5,948 nt of DNA from Treponema sp. (GTDB lineage Bacteria > Spirochaetota > Spirochaetia > Treponematales > Treponemataceae). The notes under the pieces were generated by a model. The model was not told the origin of the DNA. It saw nothing but the letters and a program-made list of their open reading frames with translations, and did not search any database. Location of the stretch: assembly GCA_022510885.1 (NCBI GenBank), contig JAFLSP010000111.1:1-5948 (forward strand). The letters are read 5' to 3'. The stretch's first letter is position 1, and the number at the start of each line of letters is the position of its first letter. This document shows positions 1 through 5,948 of this stretch, piece by piece. The position numbers and the translations under genes were made by a program.

Positions 1-36
1 ATCTACAACAGTAGAAATTTAGTATTGAATCCAAAC
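1..36 (-). CRISPR. First (leader-proximal) type V-A CRISPR repeat; array runs off the window edge
   Basis: On the minus strand this reads as a 36-nt repeat beginning GTTTGG at 36 and ending in the Cas12a handle AATTTCTACTGTTGTAGAT at position 1. The handle stem is TCTAC (15-11) paired with GTAGA (6-2) around a TGTT loop. This is the 3' end shared by Cas12a repeats such as that of Francisella novicida. The 5' part (36-21) is the less conserved half and is not recognised as a known repeat. The 36-nt length is inferred from the usual V-A repeat length and the common GT start, because only one copy is in view. The orientation matches the cas genes, and cas2 and the leader lie upstream, so this should be the youngest, leader-proximal repeat, with spacers beyond position 1. 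Confidence 0.88.
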
Positions 37-44
37 TCTTGGCG

Positions 45-60
45 ATGTACAACAGTACCA
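45..60 (-). other. Diverged copy of the crRNA hairpin inside the leader
   Basis: On the minus strand, GGTAC-TGTT-GTACA (59-46) mirrors the repeat handle TCTAC-TGTT-GTAGA. The loop is identical, and over 20 aligned bases (45-64 against 1-20) 15 match. Four stem pairs form (GTAC with GTAC). The second outer C-G pair of the repeat is swapped to G-C, so pairing survives. The outermost pair is lost (G opposite A). The copy starts 44 bases from the repeat handle, too close to be a normal repeat-spacer-repeat unit of about 60-70 bases. It could be a decayed repeat, a leader recognition element for spacer integration, a leader RNA hairpin seen by Cas12a, or chance. Confidence 0.45.
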
Positions 61-76
61 TTTCTTGCTGTTTAGC

Positions 77-99
77 GCATTTTGCCGCATGAAAAGTGC
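77..99. repeat. Imperfect inverted repeat in the leader
   Basis: Bases 77-83 (GCATTTT) can pair with 92-99 (AAAAGTGC) if G96 is bulged out, giving 7 base pairs around an 8-base loop (84-91). There is no following U-run on the minus strand, so it does not look like a classical terminator of the cas operon. It may be an RNA fold or a protein-binding site in the leader, or it may be incidental in AT-rich DNA. Confidence 0.25.
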
Positions 100-153
100 C
101 GGAATTCGGTCGTTTTTCATAATTTTTTCCAGTAAGACCCAAGGTTTGCAATT

Positions 154-429
154 TCAGCCAATAATAAAAACTTCCTTGTCCTCATTTTTGGCGTATCCGT
201 AGCACGTCTTTTTGCACGTCTCGGACAGTTTCAGTATAATGATACTGTCCTCTTCTGTAAAGGCCTTCATGTAAGTGTTTTTGATTTCGGTTTCGATGTT
301 CTGAAGGACAGTCTCGCTGTTTTTTATCTCGAACAGGGAATACTGAAGCCTGAATCCGAACTTAGAAAGATACTTTGAGAACTTCGTTCGCAGCTTGTCG
401 TTGCTGATGTCATAGCTTATCAAAAGCAT
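154..429 (-). CDS. cas2: CRISPR-associated protein Cas2 (type V-A adaptation)
   Basis: Cas2 is the small ferredoxin-fold dimer that bridges two Cas1 dimers in the spacer-integration complex. The protein is 91 aa from the ATG at 429. It opens directly with the beta-1 strand and conserved aspartate of the family (MLLISYDIS, D7), followed by the YLSKFGFRLQYSLFEI helix-strand segment and a hydrophobic DSIIILKL strand, in the usual order and at a usual length (about 85-100 aa). A GTG at 435 in the same frame would add two residues (MK). I prefer the ATG because AGGAG at 439-435 lies 5 bases before it and AAGGAG at 445-440 lies 10 bases before it, while the GTG has only 4 bases after AAGGAG. Its start touches the cas1 stop, which points to translational coupling. 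It is the last gene before the leader and array. Family assignment is firm; only the start is uncertain. Confidence 0.93.
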   Translation of the reverse strand: MLLISYDISNDKLRTKFSKYLSKFGFRLQYSLFEIKNSETVLQNIETEIKNTYMKAFTEEDSIIILKLSETCKKTCYGYAKNEDKEVFIIG

Positions 430-431
430 TT

Positions 432-1406
432 TCACTCCTCTCCTTCGATTTTGAATACAGGAAAATCCTCAACGGGCTTTCCCCGCACGAAAGCGCGGTA
501 ATACGATTGCAGGAACAGGAAGATGTCGCCTTTGCGCCTCATAAGTTCCTCCAGAACGATGCCCACATACTTCTTCGAATTCTTCCACGGCAGAATGTAC
601 TGGTTCTGATTCCTCCAAAAATCCTTTTCAGAAACCTGCCCCAAATTCAGCGACTTTAAAATCGCCGCGTCAACAATCGGGCGGAACGGCTCCTCAAGGT
701 CGCAGACAAGCGATTTGCGATGAAAAAAGTTTGTGTGAAGGATTCCCTCGTAAACATCGAACCCATACATCTCAAGGAGCGCGTTCACTATGTTGAAAAG
801 AATCGTGTAGCCTATGTCCATGAGCGTGTTTATAATGTCGCCTTTCACCCTCGGCTGCCTGGACTTCCAGCTGTAATCCGCGAACATGGACTGAAAATAA
901 AGTTTCGCGCTGATTCCCTCAATCCCCATTATTTCCTGCCGCGAAAGCCCTGTCTTTCTGACATCGCGCTCGTATTGTGCAAGACTCTTTATCGTCTCTT
1001 TGTCCCTGTCCGTTTTCTTCCGTCTTGATTTGAGCGTCTCCGCCTGATTGCGGATTTTGTTCGCGATGATATGCGCCGCGATTTCCGTTCCCTTGTACTC
1101 ATACTGCTTTTTTCTGAGCAGGACGTTTCCCTCCGCCTTTGCGGGAAGAATCGAAATAATCCTCATGTTTACGGTCATAAAGACGATGGAGAAGCCGAAT
1201 TTTTTCGCGCGGTCGAGAATCCCCGTGGTCAGGCAGAAGTCCCCGCACACAAAAAGCGCGAAAAGCCTGTAGCACGTGGACTGGTGCTTTGTTTTCCCCT
1301 CCGCATCCGAGACGATGATGTTGTCATTCTTGAAACTGATTTTCTCGCCCCTCTCGATGAACACGAACGCAATCTGCTTGTGCTCAAAATCTCTCGTGCT
1401 CATCAT
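432..1406 (-). CDS. cas1: CRISPR-associated endonuclease/integrase Cas1 (type V-A)
   Basis: Cas1 is the metal-dependent integrase that joins new spacers to the leader end of the array, working with Cas2 and here probably Cas4. The 324-aa protein has the normal family length. It has an N-terminal beta-rich part (about 1-90) and a helical catalytic part. The expected metal-binding residues are visible: E163 in GIEGISAKLYF, H224 in EGILHTN, and D236 with E239 in the CDLEEPFRPIVD motif. The start is the first ATG of an ATGATG pair. Its bases overlap the cas4 stop (ATGA), with GGAG at 1418-1415 spaced 8 bases upstream. The second ATG (1403) would drop one residue. The stop is followed within 0-3 bases by the cas2 start. 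The neighbours cas12a and cas4 identify it as a V-A Cas1. Nothing suggests inactivation. Confidence 0.97.
   Translation of the reverse strand: MMSTRDFEHKQIAFVFIERGEKISFKNDNIIVSDAEGKTKHQSTCYRLFALFVCGDFCLTTGILDRAKKFGFSIVFMTVNMRIISILPAKAEGNVLLRKKQYEYKGTEIAAHIIANKIRNQAETLKSRRKKTDRDKETIKSLAQYERDVRKTGLSRQEIMGIEGISAKLYFQSMFADYSWKSRQPRVKGDIINTLMDIGYTILFNIVNALLEMYGFDVYEGILHTNFFHRKSLVCDLEEPFRPIVDAAILKSLNLGQVSEKDFWRNQNQYILPWKNSKKYVGIVLEELMRRKGDIFLFLQSYYRAFVRGKPVEDFPVFKIEGEE
435..445 (-). promoter_or_regulatory. Double Shine-Dalgarno for cas2
   Basis: On the minus strand AAGGAG (445-440) is followed at once by AGGAG (439-435), both inside the last codons of cas1. They place the ATG at 429 at 10 and 5 bases, and the GTG at 435 at only 4 bases from the first motif. 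This supports the ATG as the main cas2 start and ties cas2 translation to ribosomes finishing cas1 (stop TGA 434-432). Confidence 0.6.
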
Positions 1407-1987
1407 GTCTCATGCTCCGGAAGTTCTTTTGGCGCGAGCGGACGGTCGCAGAAATCGTTGTAGATGCAGCGGCGGCATTTTTCGGCGTTGCTTGGAACAA
1501 AGGTTTCCACGTCCATCTCCTGCATCGCCTTGTTCACGGCGTTGAATTTTTCGAGCATGGGCGCATCGTCCTCGGGAAGCGGAACGGGATAGACTTTGTT
1601 GTCATCGCTTGAATAGAGCCGTATGTTTTTTACGGAAAACCCCATCTCACGCAGGCAGAGACACTGCGCATAAAGCTGGAAAACATAACCGTCGTAAATC
1701 TGTTTTATGCGCTTCTTGCGTTCGGTGAGGATTCCTTTTTCCGTGTCGAAAATGTCGATTTTCCCGCAAAGCTTGTATTCGTCTGAGAACACGTCGATTC
1801 CTTGCAGGATGTTTTTGTGCGTCGAATATCTCTGCTCGTCAATCGCCCTATGCGCGGCTTTTCCGTCAAGCTGCGCCTGCCCATAGTAAAGGCTTTCGGA
1901 AAGCTCGCCGTATAACTGATGATAATAAATCGAAAGCGGGCAGAATATGAAGTCGTTAAGATAGCTTATCTTAAGGTACAGTTCCAT
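1403..1987 (-). CDS. cas4: CRISPR-associated exonuclease Cas4 (RecB-like, 4Fe-4S)
   Basis: Cas4 trims prespacers and helps choose those next to a correct PAM before Cas1-Cas2 integrates them. The protein is 194 aa, typical for the family. The four cysteines of the Fe-S cluster are present: C16 (in FIFCPLS) and C171, C174, C180 near the C-terminus (CRRCIYNDFC). RecB-type nuclease residues are also present: H46 in GKAAHRAID, D78 in GKIDIF, E89 and K91 in TERKK, and Q104 in the following QLYAQ helix. It therefore looks catalytically complete. Its ATG lies 8 bases after the cas12a stop with only a weak AAAGGCGG-like ribosome site, so it probably depends on ribosomes arriving from cas12a. Its stop overlaps the cas1 start by 4 bases. 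It is a separate gene, not a Cas4-Cas1 fusion. Confidence 0.96.
   Translation of the reverse strand: MELYLKISYLNDFIFCPLSIYYHQLYGELSESLYYGQAQLDGKAAHRAIDEQRYSTHKNILQGIDVFSDEYKLCGKIDIFDTEKGILTERKKRIKQIYDGYVFQLYAQCLCLREMGFSVKNIRLYSSDDNKVYPVPLPEDDAPMLEKFNAVNKAMQEMDVETFVPSNAEKCRRCIYNDFCDRPLAPKELPEHET
1415..1418 (-). promoter_or_regulatory. Ribosome binding site of cas1
   Basis: GGAG on the minus strand (1418-1415), within the cas4 coding end, lies 8 bases before the first cas1 ATG (1406). It favours that ATG over the adjacent one at 1403, where spacing would be 11. Confidence 0.5.
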
Positions 1988-1995
1988 GGCCGCCT

Positions 1996-4900
1996 TTATG
2001 TCGCATACGGTTTTTCCTGCGCGAACCTGAACCAGTCGGCATCCTTGATACTTTCGATGTAGCCTTTGTCGTTCAAATTGAAGTTGTTCCTCAGCAGATA
2101 CAGGCCTTTCAGTGCGATGTGGTACGCGCCGTTTGCGTCCGCGTCTATCGGGAGTTTCGCGCTCTTTCCGAGTTCTTTCTGCTCGTGGCTGTCAAAGAAC
2201 GTGCCGTCCGCCGCCCGCACCGGGGAAACAAGATAGTCGATGTCAGAATTCGGCACTGAATTACGCATCTGAAGCGCGGCGTTGAGAGAGCGCAGCAGCG
2301 TGTCAAAGAATCTTGCGTTCTGTTTCTCCGCCTGAATCTCCTGAACCGAGTCGATGAAATTCTCCCCGCTTTCCCATCGTATGCCGAACTCGGCAAAAAT
2401 CTTCTTGAGGTCTTCCGTAGGCTTGACCGTGACGCTCTTCCGTTCCGCCTTGCTGTACACAATCCGCTCGCCTTGCGTGTTGACCTCCCATGTTTTGCGG
2501 AAGTCCTTGTCGTGCCACGCGCTCGCGCCGAAGTTGCCGTAGTCAAAGGTGAAGATAAATCCGTCCGTCTCATCGTCGTAGCGGATTGAGTTGAATTTGT
2601 CGAAAAACTCCTTTTTCTTCTCCACGTTCGTGAGACCCTTTGTGATGAACAGATTGGCAAATCCCGTTTTCGGGTCGATTTTTGAGGTGTAGCCCGCGGG
2701 AATGTAGAAAAGCCAGCCGCACTGCTTTCCCAAATCCTTGAACGAGGTGAACTTGTCGGTAAGCTGGTAGCCGTTCAGCACTCCGCCCGGCTCGTTCGGC
2801 AAGCGGTCTTTGAACACAAGATAGTTCAGCTTGTCTATGAGCATCTGCTCGAATTTCTGGTAGACCTGCCGCTCCACGGCGAACCTTCCCCGCTTGAAGC
2901 CGAAGTTCAAGTCCTCCATGACGACAATCGCATTGTGCTCCACCATCATCACCGCAATCTCATGCACGACATTGGAAAGATAGCCTTCCTTCAAGTCCTT
3001 GATGTTGCCGATTGCCCGCCAGTTTTTCCGCGCCTTGTCACGCGCCGCCTCTTTCTGCACGAGTTTTTCCTGATAGTCCACGCGCACGGTCTTGTCGTTC
3101 CGCGCCTGCTCCACCACGTTGAGCGTTTTCTGCATCTCAATCTCGCCGTTCTGATTTATGAGCGAAAGATAAATGAGATGCCGCTCGCCTCGGTCAAGCC
3201 CGATGATTTTTATGTCGGGATTGTCTTTCAGGAATTCGAGCACACGCACGTTGAATTTTCTGCCGGTGATTTCAGGAGCCTTGAAGTTTATCGTAATCGG
3301 GCAATGAAACAGATACGTGTTCCTTGTGAAATGCCTGTCCTTCGTTATGTCGTGCGTCGCCTTTTTGCAGACGACGTTCCCGGAATCAAGCAGACGCTTT
3401 GCCTCCTCGGAAATCGAGGAAATCATGCCGTTCTTGAATTGGTAAATCTCCTGATACACATCCTCTGGAATAGTCGAGCCGTCTTTCTCGGTTCGGTTCA
3501 CAAGGACGGAATCCTTTTTGTGCGTGTGTATTTTCAGCCTGTCGTTCGCCGGGCGGAAGAACAACTCCGCCTCGCCGTTCAGTTTGATGACGACATCGTT
3601 CAGGTTCTCTTCCGAAAATATGTTCTCAAAGTAGAGCGTGTGGAGATTTTTCTTTCCGTCCGCTTTCTCCGCAAAGTCTTTGTTGTAGATTTGAAAGAGA
3701 AAAAGACTGCCGCTTTCCACGAAAGAGTCGATTTTTTCCGCAGGAACATTCTGGAACGAGATTTTGTACCCCTGTGCCTCAACCTCTTTGTAAAATCCGC
3801 TCATGTCCGCATACGTTTTTGTCGGCGAGAATGCAAAGCCGAATTTTCTCCAGTCCTCATGGCGGCTTATCGCGTCTTTGAACCAGTCAATCAAAGTGTG
3901 CATGAAGTCTTTGTCAAAGGTGTCGCCTTTTTTGTGTTTTCCTTCCTCATAGCCGTTCAGAATCTCCTGCGGCGGATTGAATTCGGCTTTGCCTTTTTCG
4001 GAAAAAAACACTTTCGGAAGCATCTTGTTCGGTCCGGGCAGAAGCTTGTACACGACTTTTCTGTAGCAGTTTTCGTCCGCAGAATCTTCTTTTCCAAACT
4101 TCGGCTTGTCTTTCGGATTGAAGATGCCGAGAAAATATCTTCCGTCTTTCAGCAGAAGAATAGCGTCGTTCGACTGCTCCTTGTTCTCGTCCCAGCCGTT
4201 GGCGAGAGTTGGGCAGTCAAAATTCAGTTTGATTTTCTTCACCTCGCCGGGCTTTTTAGTGATGAAGTTCCGTGTCTTGTTGTAAAGCGGGACAATCGCG
4301 CCCAAGTCCGCGAGAATCTCATCGTATTTTGCGTAGAACGCTGAATCTTTCTGCTCCTCGCCGTTGTAGTCCACGAGTTTCAGATAATGGTACAGGTTTT
4401 GCGCGGAGTCCAGAAAGTCCTTTATGGGGCTTGCCGCCTCCTCGTCCTGCTGCAAATCCTTGCGCTCTGAAAAACTGATTCCGCTGTAGCTCCCGTTGAT
4501 TGCATCAAAAAACGTGCAATCATGGACTTCGCCGTCCGTAATCCCCTTGAAGCGGAAAAAGTCATCCACAGAAATCTGCTCCGTCTTGTCATTGGCCTTG
4601 CAGTAGGCTTCATAGGATTTTTGCAGCTCCGCGAGCGAACAGTCTCTTTTCTCAATTTCCTTTATGAGCTTTTCTTCCGCTTTGGACGAAAGCTCCCTCG
4701 CGATTCTCGCCTTTTCAAGTGCGACGCTTCCTTCCCGCAGGACAGACCAATGCCCGAACATACTCTGCGCGAATTTCGTGTTCTCCTTTGCGGGGACGTA
4801 TATCTGCGCAAGGTCAAAGTCATTGGACTGCGAGAACAGTTCTTGAATCCCGGCGATTGCTTTGTCCAGCGTGTTTTCCTTGAACAGCCGGACTGCCTCA

Positions 4901-5868
4901 TAAACCTGCTCGCTCGTCTCAAAGCCTTCTGGTATGAAAGATGCGGTTTCCCTGTCGCTCAGAATCTGCTTGTAAAGGACGGTCATCTTGCCACGCAGGG
5001 CTTTCTTCTGCTCGTCGGAAAGCTGCTGCCGCGCAAGGTTGATGTGCTCGTTCAGACCCTTTGTCTTTTCCGTTCCGGCCTCGCCCGCAATGCCGCCGAT
5101 GACGGTGTTGTAAAAATCGATTCCGCTTTGGGCAAGAACGGCGTTGAAGCCTTCCGCGCTGAAAATGTCCGCGAGCGTTTTTCCCTGCAAATGACCCGCA
5201 AGGGATTTTTCGGTGTCCTGTATAATCTGCGGAAAATCTTTCTCAAGTTTCTTGAAAAACTGGACGTTCGCAACGAATTTCGGAAAATTCTCGTTCACGA
5301 TGCGGTTTGAAATCGCGGTCGCTTTCGCCTCGTCGCTGTAGATGTTCTTTCTGTTCTCATGAAAGCCCGTGAAATAGGTGCTGAATTTGTCAAAGACTTT
5401 CAGAGCATTCTCTTTGTCGGAAATATCCCCGCTTGTGTCCGCCTTTATGACTTCCGGCAGAAGCTCGGAAAGTAGCTCCTTGGCGAACAGTTTTTTGAAC
5501 CGCTCGTCTGACGTAAATTTCTTTGCGATTTGTTTCCGCATCGCCGCTTGCAGGGTCTCAAGCTCCTTTTTGTGCTTGTCCTTTTTCTGGCGGTCAGTCT
5601 CTTTCTGAAAAAGCTCGAACTGGTCATACAACGGCTTCCATTCAAAAGCCGATTTGGAAAGCGTTTCCTCAATAAACGAGCGGTGGAAGTCATCGATGAA
5701 CTTTTTTATCTCGCCATAGGCGTTCGCCCTCTTGAAATCGTTTTCAAGCAGGTTCAGCCGTTTTATGTTCTCTTCCGTCTTGCCAACAGGAATGAGAGCG
5801 TTCCGCAGTGTGATTGAACGCGAGTAGCCGTTTTTATATCCGCAGAATTTGTCATCAAGGGTTTTCAT
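1996..5868 (-). CDS. cas12a: Cas12a (Cpf1), single-protein type V-A effector nuclease
   Basis: This is the RNA-guided effector. It processes its own pre-crRNA, recognises a T-rich PAM and cuts target DNA with one RuvC site. At 1290 aa it is within the family range (about 1200-1350). Visible landmarks in order: N-terminal wedge start SITLRNALIPVGKT (18-31); REC1 segment with VIGG and KGLNEHINLARQQ (256-282); PAM-interacting TLANGWDENKE (554-564) with K563 and PGPNKMLPK (611-619) with K615; wedge strands around IKLNGEAELFFRP (761-773); RNA-processing region with H783, R792 and K843; RuvC-I GLDRGERHL with D892; bridge helix around W950; RuvC-II VVMEDLNFGFKRGRF with E985; Nuc-region LQMRNS with R1202; RuvC-III DADANGAYH with D1244. 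Residue roles come from my recalled alignment to the Francisella, Acidaminococcus and Lachnospiraceae enzymes. R792 sits where those have lysine. The start ATG has GGAG 7 bases upstream (5879-5876). It is the first gene of the operon. Confidence 0.99.
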   Translation of the reverse strand: MKTLDDKFCGYKNGYSRSITLRNALIPVGKTEENIKRLNLLENDFKRANAYGEIKKFIDDFHRSFIEETLSKSAFEWKPLYDQFELFQKETDRQKKDKHKKELETLQAAMRKQIAKKFTSDERFKKLFAKELLSELLPEVIKADTSGDISDKENALKVFDKFSTYFTGFHENRKNIYSDEAKATAISNRIVNENFPKFVANVQFFKKLEKDFPQIIQDTEKSLAGHLQGKTLADIFSAEGFNAVLAQSGIDFYNTVIGGIAGEAGTEKTKGLNEHINLARQQLSDEQKKALRGKMTVLYKQILSDRETASFIPEGFETSEQVYEAVRLFKENTLDKAIAGIQELFSQSNDFDLAQIYVPAKENTKFAQSMFGHWSVLREGSVALEKARIARELSSKAEEKLIKEIEKRDCSLAELQKSYEAYCKANDKTEQISVDDFFRFKGITDGEVHDCTFFDAINGSYSGISFSERKDLQQDEEAASPIKDFLDSAQNLYHYLKLVDYNGEEQKDSAFYAKYDEILADLGAIVPLYNKTRNFITKKPGEVKKIKLNFDCPTLANGWDENKEQSNDAILLLKDGRYFLGIFNPKDKPKFGKEDSADENCYRKVVYKLLPGPNKMLPKVFFSEKGKAEFNPPQEILNGYEEGKHKKGDTFDKDFMHTLIDWFKDAISRHEDWRKFGFAFSPTKTYADMSGFYKEVEAQGYKISFQNVPAEKIDSFVESGSLFLFQIYNKDFAEKADGKKNLHTLYFENIFSEENLNDVVIKLNGEAELFFRPANDRLKIHTHKKDSVLVNRTEKDGSTIPEDVYQEIYQFKNGMISSISEEAKRLLDSGNVVCKKATHDITKDRHFTRNTYLFHCPITINFKAPEITGRKFNVRVLEFLKDNPDIKIIGLDRGERHLIYLSLINQNGEIEMQKTLNVVEQARNDKTVRVDYQEKLVQKEAARDKARKNWRAIGNIKDLKEGYLSNVVHEIAVMMVEHNAIVVMEDLNFGFKRGRFAVERQVYQKFEQMLIDKLNYLVFKDRLPNEPGGVLNGYQLTDKFTSFKDLGKQCGWLFYIPAGYTSKIDPKTGFANLFITKGLTNVEKKKEFFDKFNSIRYDDETDGFIFTFDYGNFGASAWHDKDFRKTWEVNTQGERIVYSKAERKSVTVKPTEDLKKIFAEFGIRWESGENFIDSVQEIQAEKQNARFFDTLLRSLNAALQMRNSVPNSDIDYLVSPVRAADGTFFDSHEQKELGKSAKLPIDADANGAYHIALKGLYLLRNNFNLNDKGYIESIKDADWFRFAQEKPYAT

Positions 5869-5875
5869 GTTCTTT

Positions 5876-5879
5876 CTCC
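5876..5879 (-). promoter_or_regulatory. Ribosome binding site of cas12a
   Basis: GGAG on the minus strand (5879-5876), followed by 7 bases and then the ATG at 5868. This confirms the chosen start; no better upstream start codon is in frame in the window. Confidence 0.7.
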
Positions 5880-5916
5880 GTTGGGGTGTTTTAGTTGATG
5901 CCGAGCACTTAATGTT

Positions 5917-5933
5917 TAGTAGATATTATATCA
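5917..5933 (-). promoter_or_regulatory. Probable cas operon promoter with extended -10
   Basis: The minus strand carries TGATATAAT at 5933-5925, a perfect TATAAT -10 preceded by the TGn extended element. Transcription would start near 5917-5919 and give an untranslated leader of roughly 50 bases before cas12a. With a 17-bp spacer the -35 box would fall at about 5948-5953, at or beyond the window edge, so it cannot be judged. The -10 lies in a short inverted repeat GATAT-T-ATATC (5922-5932, plus strand), which may only reflect AT-richness. The rest of 5869-5948 contains nothing else I can identify. Confidence 0.6.
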
Positions 5934-5948
5934 CAAAACGCGCAAAAA

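Larger units (their letters stand above)
37..153 (-). promoter_or_regulatory. CRISPR leader between cas2 and the array
   Basis: This is the 117-bp non-coding stretch between the cas2 stop and the first repeat, where the leader of a V-A array is expected. It should carry the array promoter and the sequence that directs Cas1-Cas2 to the first repeat. It holds short A/T-tracts (minus-strand A6 at 128-123, A5 at 117-113, T4 at 95-92, A4 at 83-80, A3 at 73-71 and 63-61), two adjacent imperfect 10-mers (90-81 and 80-71, 8 of 10 identical), and a repeat-like hairpin (45-60). No strong promoter is evident. The best candidate, TTGGGT at 138-133 with TATGAA near 117-112 (about 15 bp spacing), is weak. 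No rho-independent terminator follows cas2, so transcription from the cas operon could also run into the array. Confidence 0.65.

Noticed and set aside
37..60. Idea that the leader hairpin plus following bases form a small guide RNA against the cas12a promoter (self-repressing mini-guide)
   Set aside because: The bases that would act as the guide (minus strand 44-21) show no evident match to the cas12a upstream region (5869-5948) by eye, and they run into the first repeat.
77..99. Rho-independent terminator after cas2
   Set aside because: The stem is AT-rich with a bulge and an 8-base loop, and no T-run follows on the minus strand. Listed only as an imperfect inverted repeat.
101..112. EcoRI-like palindrome GAATTC in the leader as an operator
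   Set aside because: The six-base palindrome is not extended symmetrically by its flanks, and a single GAATTC is expected by chance.
2935..4344. A 469-codon open frame on the plus strand
   Set aside because: It lies wholly antisense to cas12a. Its translation is rich in V, F, R and L with no recognisable domain. The opposite strand encodes a clearly conserved Cas12a, so it is a codon-bias shadow.
4522..5310. A 262-codon plus-strand open frame and several shorter ones opposite cas12a, cas1 and cas4
   Set aside because: All are antisense to well-supported cas genes, lack their own plausible family features, and have no consistent ribosome sites. They are treated as shadows.
5908..5928. TCTACT in the cas12a promoter region, resembling the start of the repeat handle
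   Set aside because: Only about six bases match and the pairing partner GTAGA is missing at the right distance, so no hairpin forms. Probably chance.

Overview
The window holds a compact, apparently intact type V-A (Cas12a/Cpf1) CRISPR-Cas locus. All genes lie on the minus strand, and the start of the CRISPR array falls at the low-coordinate edge. Read in the direction of transcription (high to low coordinates) the order is: promoter with an extended -10 element (about 5917-5933), cas12a (5868-1996), cas4 (1987-1403), cas1 (1406-432), cas2 (429-154, or 435-154), a 117-bp leader (153-37), and one 36-nt repeat (36-1). The array must continue beyond position 1, so no spacer is visible.

The genes are packed as a single operon. 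There are 8 bases between cas12a and cas4, a 4-base overlap between cas4 and cas1, and cas2 starts within a few bases of the cas1 stop. I see no terminator between the genes, nor a convincing one between cas2 and the array. Cas12a would process the pre-crRNA, bind the T-rich PAM and cut DNA. Cas4, Cas1 and Cas2 would select, trim and integrate new spacers at the leader-repeat junction. The Cas12a protein (1290 aa) keeps the three RuvC acidic residues (D892, E985, D1244), the Nuc arginine (R1202), the bridge-helix tryptophan (W950) and the PAM-reading lysines (K563, K615). Cas1 and Cas4 keep their expected catalytic and Fe-S residues. The system therefore looks functional.

The most unusual points are three. 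A second, diverged copy of the Cas12a crRNA hairpin sits in the leader only 9 bases from the first repeat; one stem pair is swapped in a compensating way. The leader contains A/T-tracts spaced at roughly helical intervals. In Cas12a an arginine (R792) replaces a lysine that is part of the pre-crRNA-processing site in the orthologues I can recall.

The organism cannot be fixed from this window. Base composition is near 50% GC, and Cas12a of this type is common in anaerobic gut, rumen and oral bacteria (Treponema, Fibrobacter, Lachnospiraceae, Prevotella and others). A gut- or rumen-associated bacterium is a reasonable but weak guess. No mobile element, tRNA, rRNA or anti-CRISPR-like gene is visible. 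Long open frames on the plus strand are shadows of the cas genes.
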